Origin: Pseudomonadota bacterium
GTDB taxonomy: Bacteria > Pseudomonadota > Gammaproteobacteria > Steroidobacterales > Steroidobacteraceae
DNA length: 8,213 nucleotides
Assembly (NCBI GenBank): GCA_018241455.1
Contig: JAFEDW010000080.1
Location: 1 to 8,213, forward strand
Reading direction: 5' to 3'
The first letter of the stretch is position 1. Each line of letters starts with the position of its first letter. The position numbers were made by a program, and so were the translations under genes. This document shows positions 6,775 to 8,213 of this stretch, one piece after another. Under the pieces are notes generated by a model. The model saw nothing but the letters and a program-made list of their open reading frames with translations. It was not told the origin of the DNA and searched no databases.

Positions 6775-8213
6775 CTATGATTGCGGCCTGCAAGCCAGGT
6801 CGAGTTCGCGCGCCGCGCGCACGTCGTCGAGCCGCCGCACCGGCATCGTATGCGGCGCGCCGCGCACGGTATCGGGCTCGGTGGCCGCTTCGCGCAGGAT
6901 CTGCGTCATCGCCGCGACGAAGGCATCGAGCGTCTCCTTGCTCTCGGTCTCGGTCGGCTCGATCAACAGGCACTCCGGCACCAGCAGCGGGAAATACGTG
7001 GTCGGCGCATGGAAGCCGAGGTCGAGCAGCCGCTTCGCGACGTCCATCGCGGTCACGCCCTGCTGCTGCGCCAGCGACTTGAGCGTCAGGATGAACTCGT
7101 GGCTCGCGCGCCGCCGTGGATACGCGGCGGTATACCCGGCCTGCTGCAGCCGCGCCAGCAGATAGTTCGAATTGAGCGTCGCGAACTCACCGACCCGGCC
7201 CATGCCTTCGCGCCCGAGCATGCGCATGTACACGTATGCGCGCAGCAGCACCCCGGCGTTGCCGTTGAACCCGGTCAGCCGCCCGATCGACTGCGGCAGG
7301 TCGCGTTCGTCGAGCCAGCGGTAGTGTACCGCGCCGCCCTCCTCGGTGCGCGCCACGACCGGCAGCGGCATGAACGGCAGCAGCCGCGGGCCCACGCCGA
7401 CCGCGCCCGCCCCGGGCCCCCCGCCGCCGTGCGGCGTCGAGAACGTCTTGTGCAGGTTCATGTGGATGACATCGAACCCCATGTCGCCCGGACGCACCTT
7501 GCCGAGGATCGCGTTGAGGTTCGCGCCGTCGTAGTACAGCAACCCGCCGGCGGCGTGCACGATGCGCGCCACTTCGCCGATGCGCCGCTCGAACACGCCG
7601 AGCGTCGACGGGTTCGTCAGCATGATGCCCGCGGTCTTCGGCCCGACAGCGGCCGCGAGCGCCGCCAGGTCGACGTCGCCGTCGGCGCCGACGCCAACTT
7701 CGCGCGCCACGCAGCCGCACATCGTCGCGGTGGCCGGATTGGTGCCGTGCGCCGCCGTCGGCACGATGATCTCGTTGCGGGCCAGGTCGCCGCGCGCGCG
7801 GTGATAGGCGCGGATCATTGCCACGCCCGCGAACTCGCCGTGCGCGCCGGCCATCGGCGAGAGCGCGACGCCCTGCATGCCGGTCACTTCCTTGAGCATC
7901 TCCTGCAGCTCGTGCATGCAGGCGAGGAATCCCTGGCTGTGCCGCGCGCTCGCGAGCGGATGGCGGCCGAGGAACTCCGGCAGCAAGGCCGCGGCATTGC
8001 AGGCGCGCGGGTTGTATTTCATCGTGCACGAACCGAGCGGATAGAAGTGCGTGTCAATCGAGAAATTCAGCTGCGACAGGCGCGTGTAGTGGCGCACCAC
8101 GTCGAGCTCGCTTAACTCAGGCAACGCCGCCCGCCGGGCGCGCTTGAACGCCGCCGGCACCGACGGCGCGTGGCGTTCGGCGGCGGGCCACTGGCCGCGT
8201 GCACCGCGGCCGG
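6775..8213 (-). CDS. gcvPB: Glycine dehydrogenase (decarboxylating) subunit 2, 5' end cut off by window edge
   Basis: The visible 478 residues are subunit 2 of a split P-protein of the glycine cleavage system, which decarboxylates glycine with PLP and passes the aminomethyl group to the H-protein lipoyl arm. The PLP lysine lies in HMNLHKTFSTPHGGGGPGAG (codon 7447-7449). Other hallmarks are HYTRLSQLNFSIDTHFYPLG, SCTMKYNPRACN, SPMAGAHGEFAGV, AAHGTNPATA, LTNPSTLGVFE, YYDGANLNAILG and LIEPTETESKETLDAF near the C-terminus. The frame stays open from the GTG at 8158-8160 to the right edge. Subunit 2 proteins usually have a short extra N-terminal lead of this kind, so the true start is probably just beyond the window rather than at that GTG. 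A subunit 1 gene (gcvPA) and gcvH/gcvT would be expected further upstream but are not visible. The TAG stop at 6775-6777 is followed 16 bases later by dgkA. Confidence 0.96.
   Translation of the reverse strand, partial: GRGARGQWPAAERHAPSVPAAFKRARRAALPELSELDVVRHYTRLSQLNFSIDTHFYPLGSCTMKYNPRACNAAALLPEFLGRHPLASARHSQGFLACMHELQEMLKEVTGMQGVALSPMAGAHGEFAGVAMIRAYHRARGDLARNEIIVPTAAHGTNPATATMCGCVAREVGVGADGDVDLAALAAAVGPKTAGIMLTNPSTLGVFERRIGEVARIVHAAGGLLYYDGANLNAILGKVRPGDMGFDVIHMNLHKTFSTPHGGGGPGAGAVGVGPRLLPFMPLPVVARTEEGGAVHYRWLDERDLPQSIGRLTGFNGNAGVLLRAYVYMRMLGREGMGRVGEFATLNSNYLLARLQQAGYTAAYPRRRASHEFILTLKSLAQQQGVTAMDVAKRLLDLGFHAPTTYFPLLVPECLLIEPTETESKETLDAFVAAMTQILREAATEPDTVRGAPHTMPVRRLDDVRAARELDLACRPQS

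Noticed and set aside
6781..8115. A 444-codon plus-strand open frame opposite gcvPB
   Set aside because: The minus strand encodes an unmistakable P-protein subunit; the plus-strand product is Arg/His/Ala-rich with no family resemblance.

Overview
This window looks like chromosomal DNA from a GC-rich proteobacterium, most likely a beta- or gammaproteobacterium. By eye the GC content is about two thirds. The glycine dehydrogenase subunit, the PfkB-type adenosine kinase and the YajQ and DgkA proteins all read like typical proteobacterial housekeeping proteins. No phage, insertion sequence, CRISPR, tRNA or rRNA signal was seen.

All seven genes lie on the minus strand, so transcription runs from the right edge to the left. 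In that order they are: gcvPB (glycine cleavage P-protein subunit 2, 5' end cut by the window edge), dgkA (diacylglycerol kinase), a PfkB-family adenosine kinase-like gene, a 954-residue exported protein with two HtrA-type halves, a long-form Sua5 threonylcarbamoyl-AMP synthase, a fold-III PLP decarboxylase of the ornithine decarboxylase family, and yajQ (3' end cut by the window edge). The gaps are 16, -4, 38, 20, -4 and 43 bases. Two junctions are 4-base stop/start overlaps (ATGA and GTGA). No terminator-like hairpin with a T-tract separates any pair, so the set could be one transcript. There is no gene-free stretch longer than 43 bases.

The gene contents are mixed: one-carbon metabolism (gcvPB), phospholipid recycling (dgkA), purine salvage (adenosine kinase), periplasmic protein quality control (double HtrA), tRNA t6A modification (sua5), polyamine synthesis (decarboxylase) and nucleotide or c-di-GMP binding (yajQ). 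A methyl-cycle and polyamine thread could link several of them, but that is speculation.

The standout is the double-HtrA protein at 2564-5428. It has a signal peptide, an intact trypsin-like protease domain with two PDZ domains, then a second protease-like domain that has lost all three catalytic residues, again followed by two PDZ domains. This is the architecture of the eukaryotic Nma111/Ynm3 (fungal) and DEG7 (plant) proteases, here in a bacterial operon and apparently directed to the periplasm.
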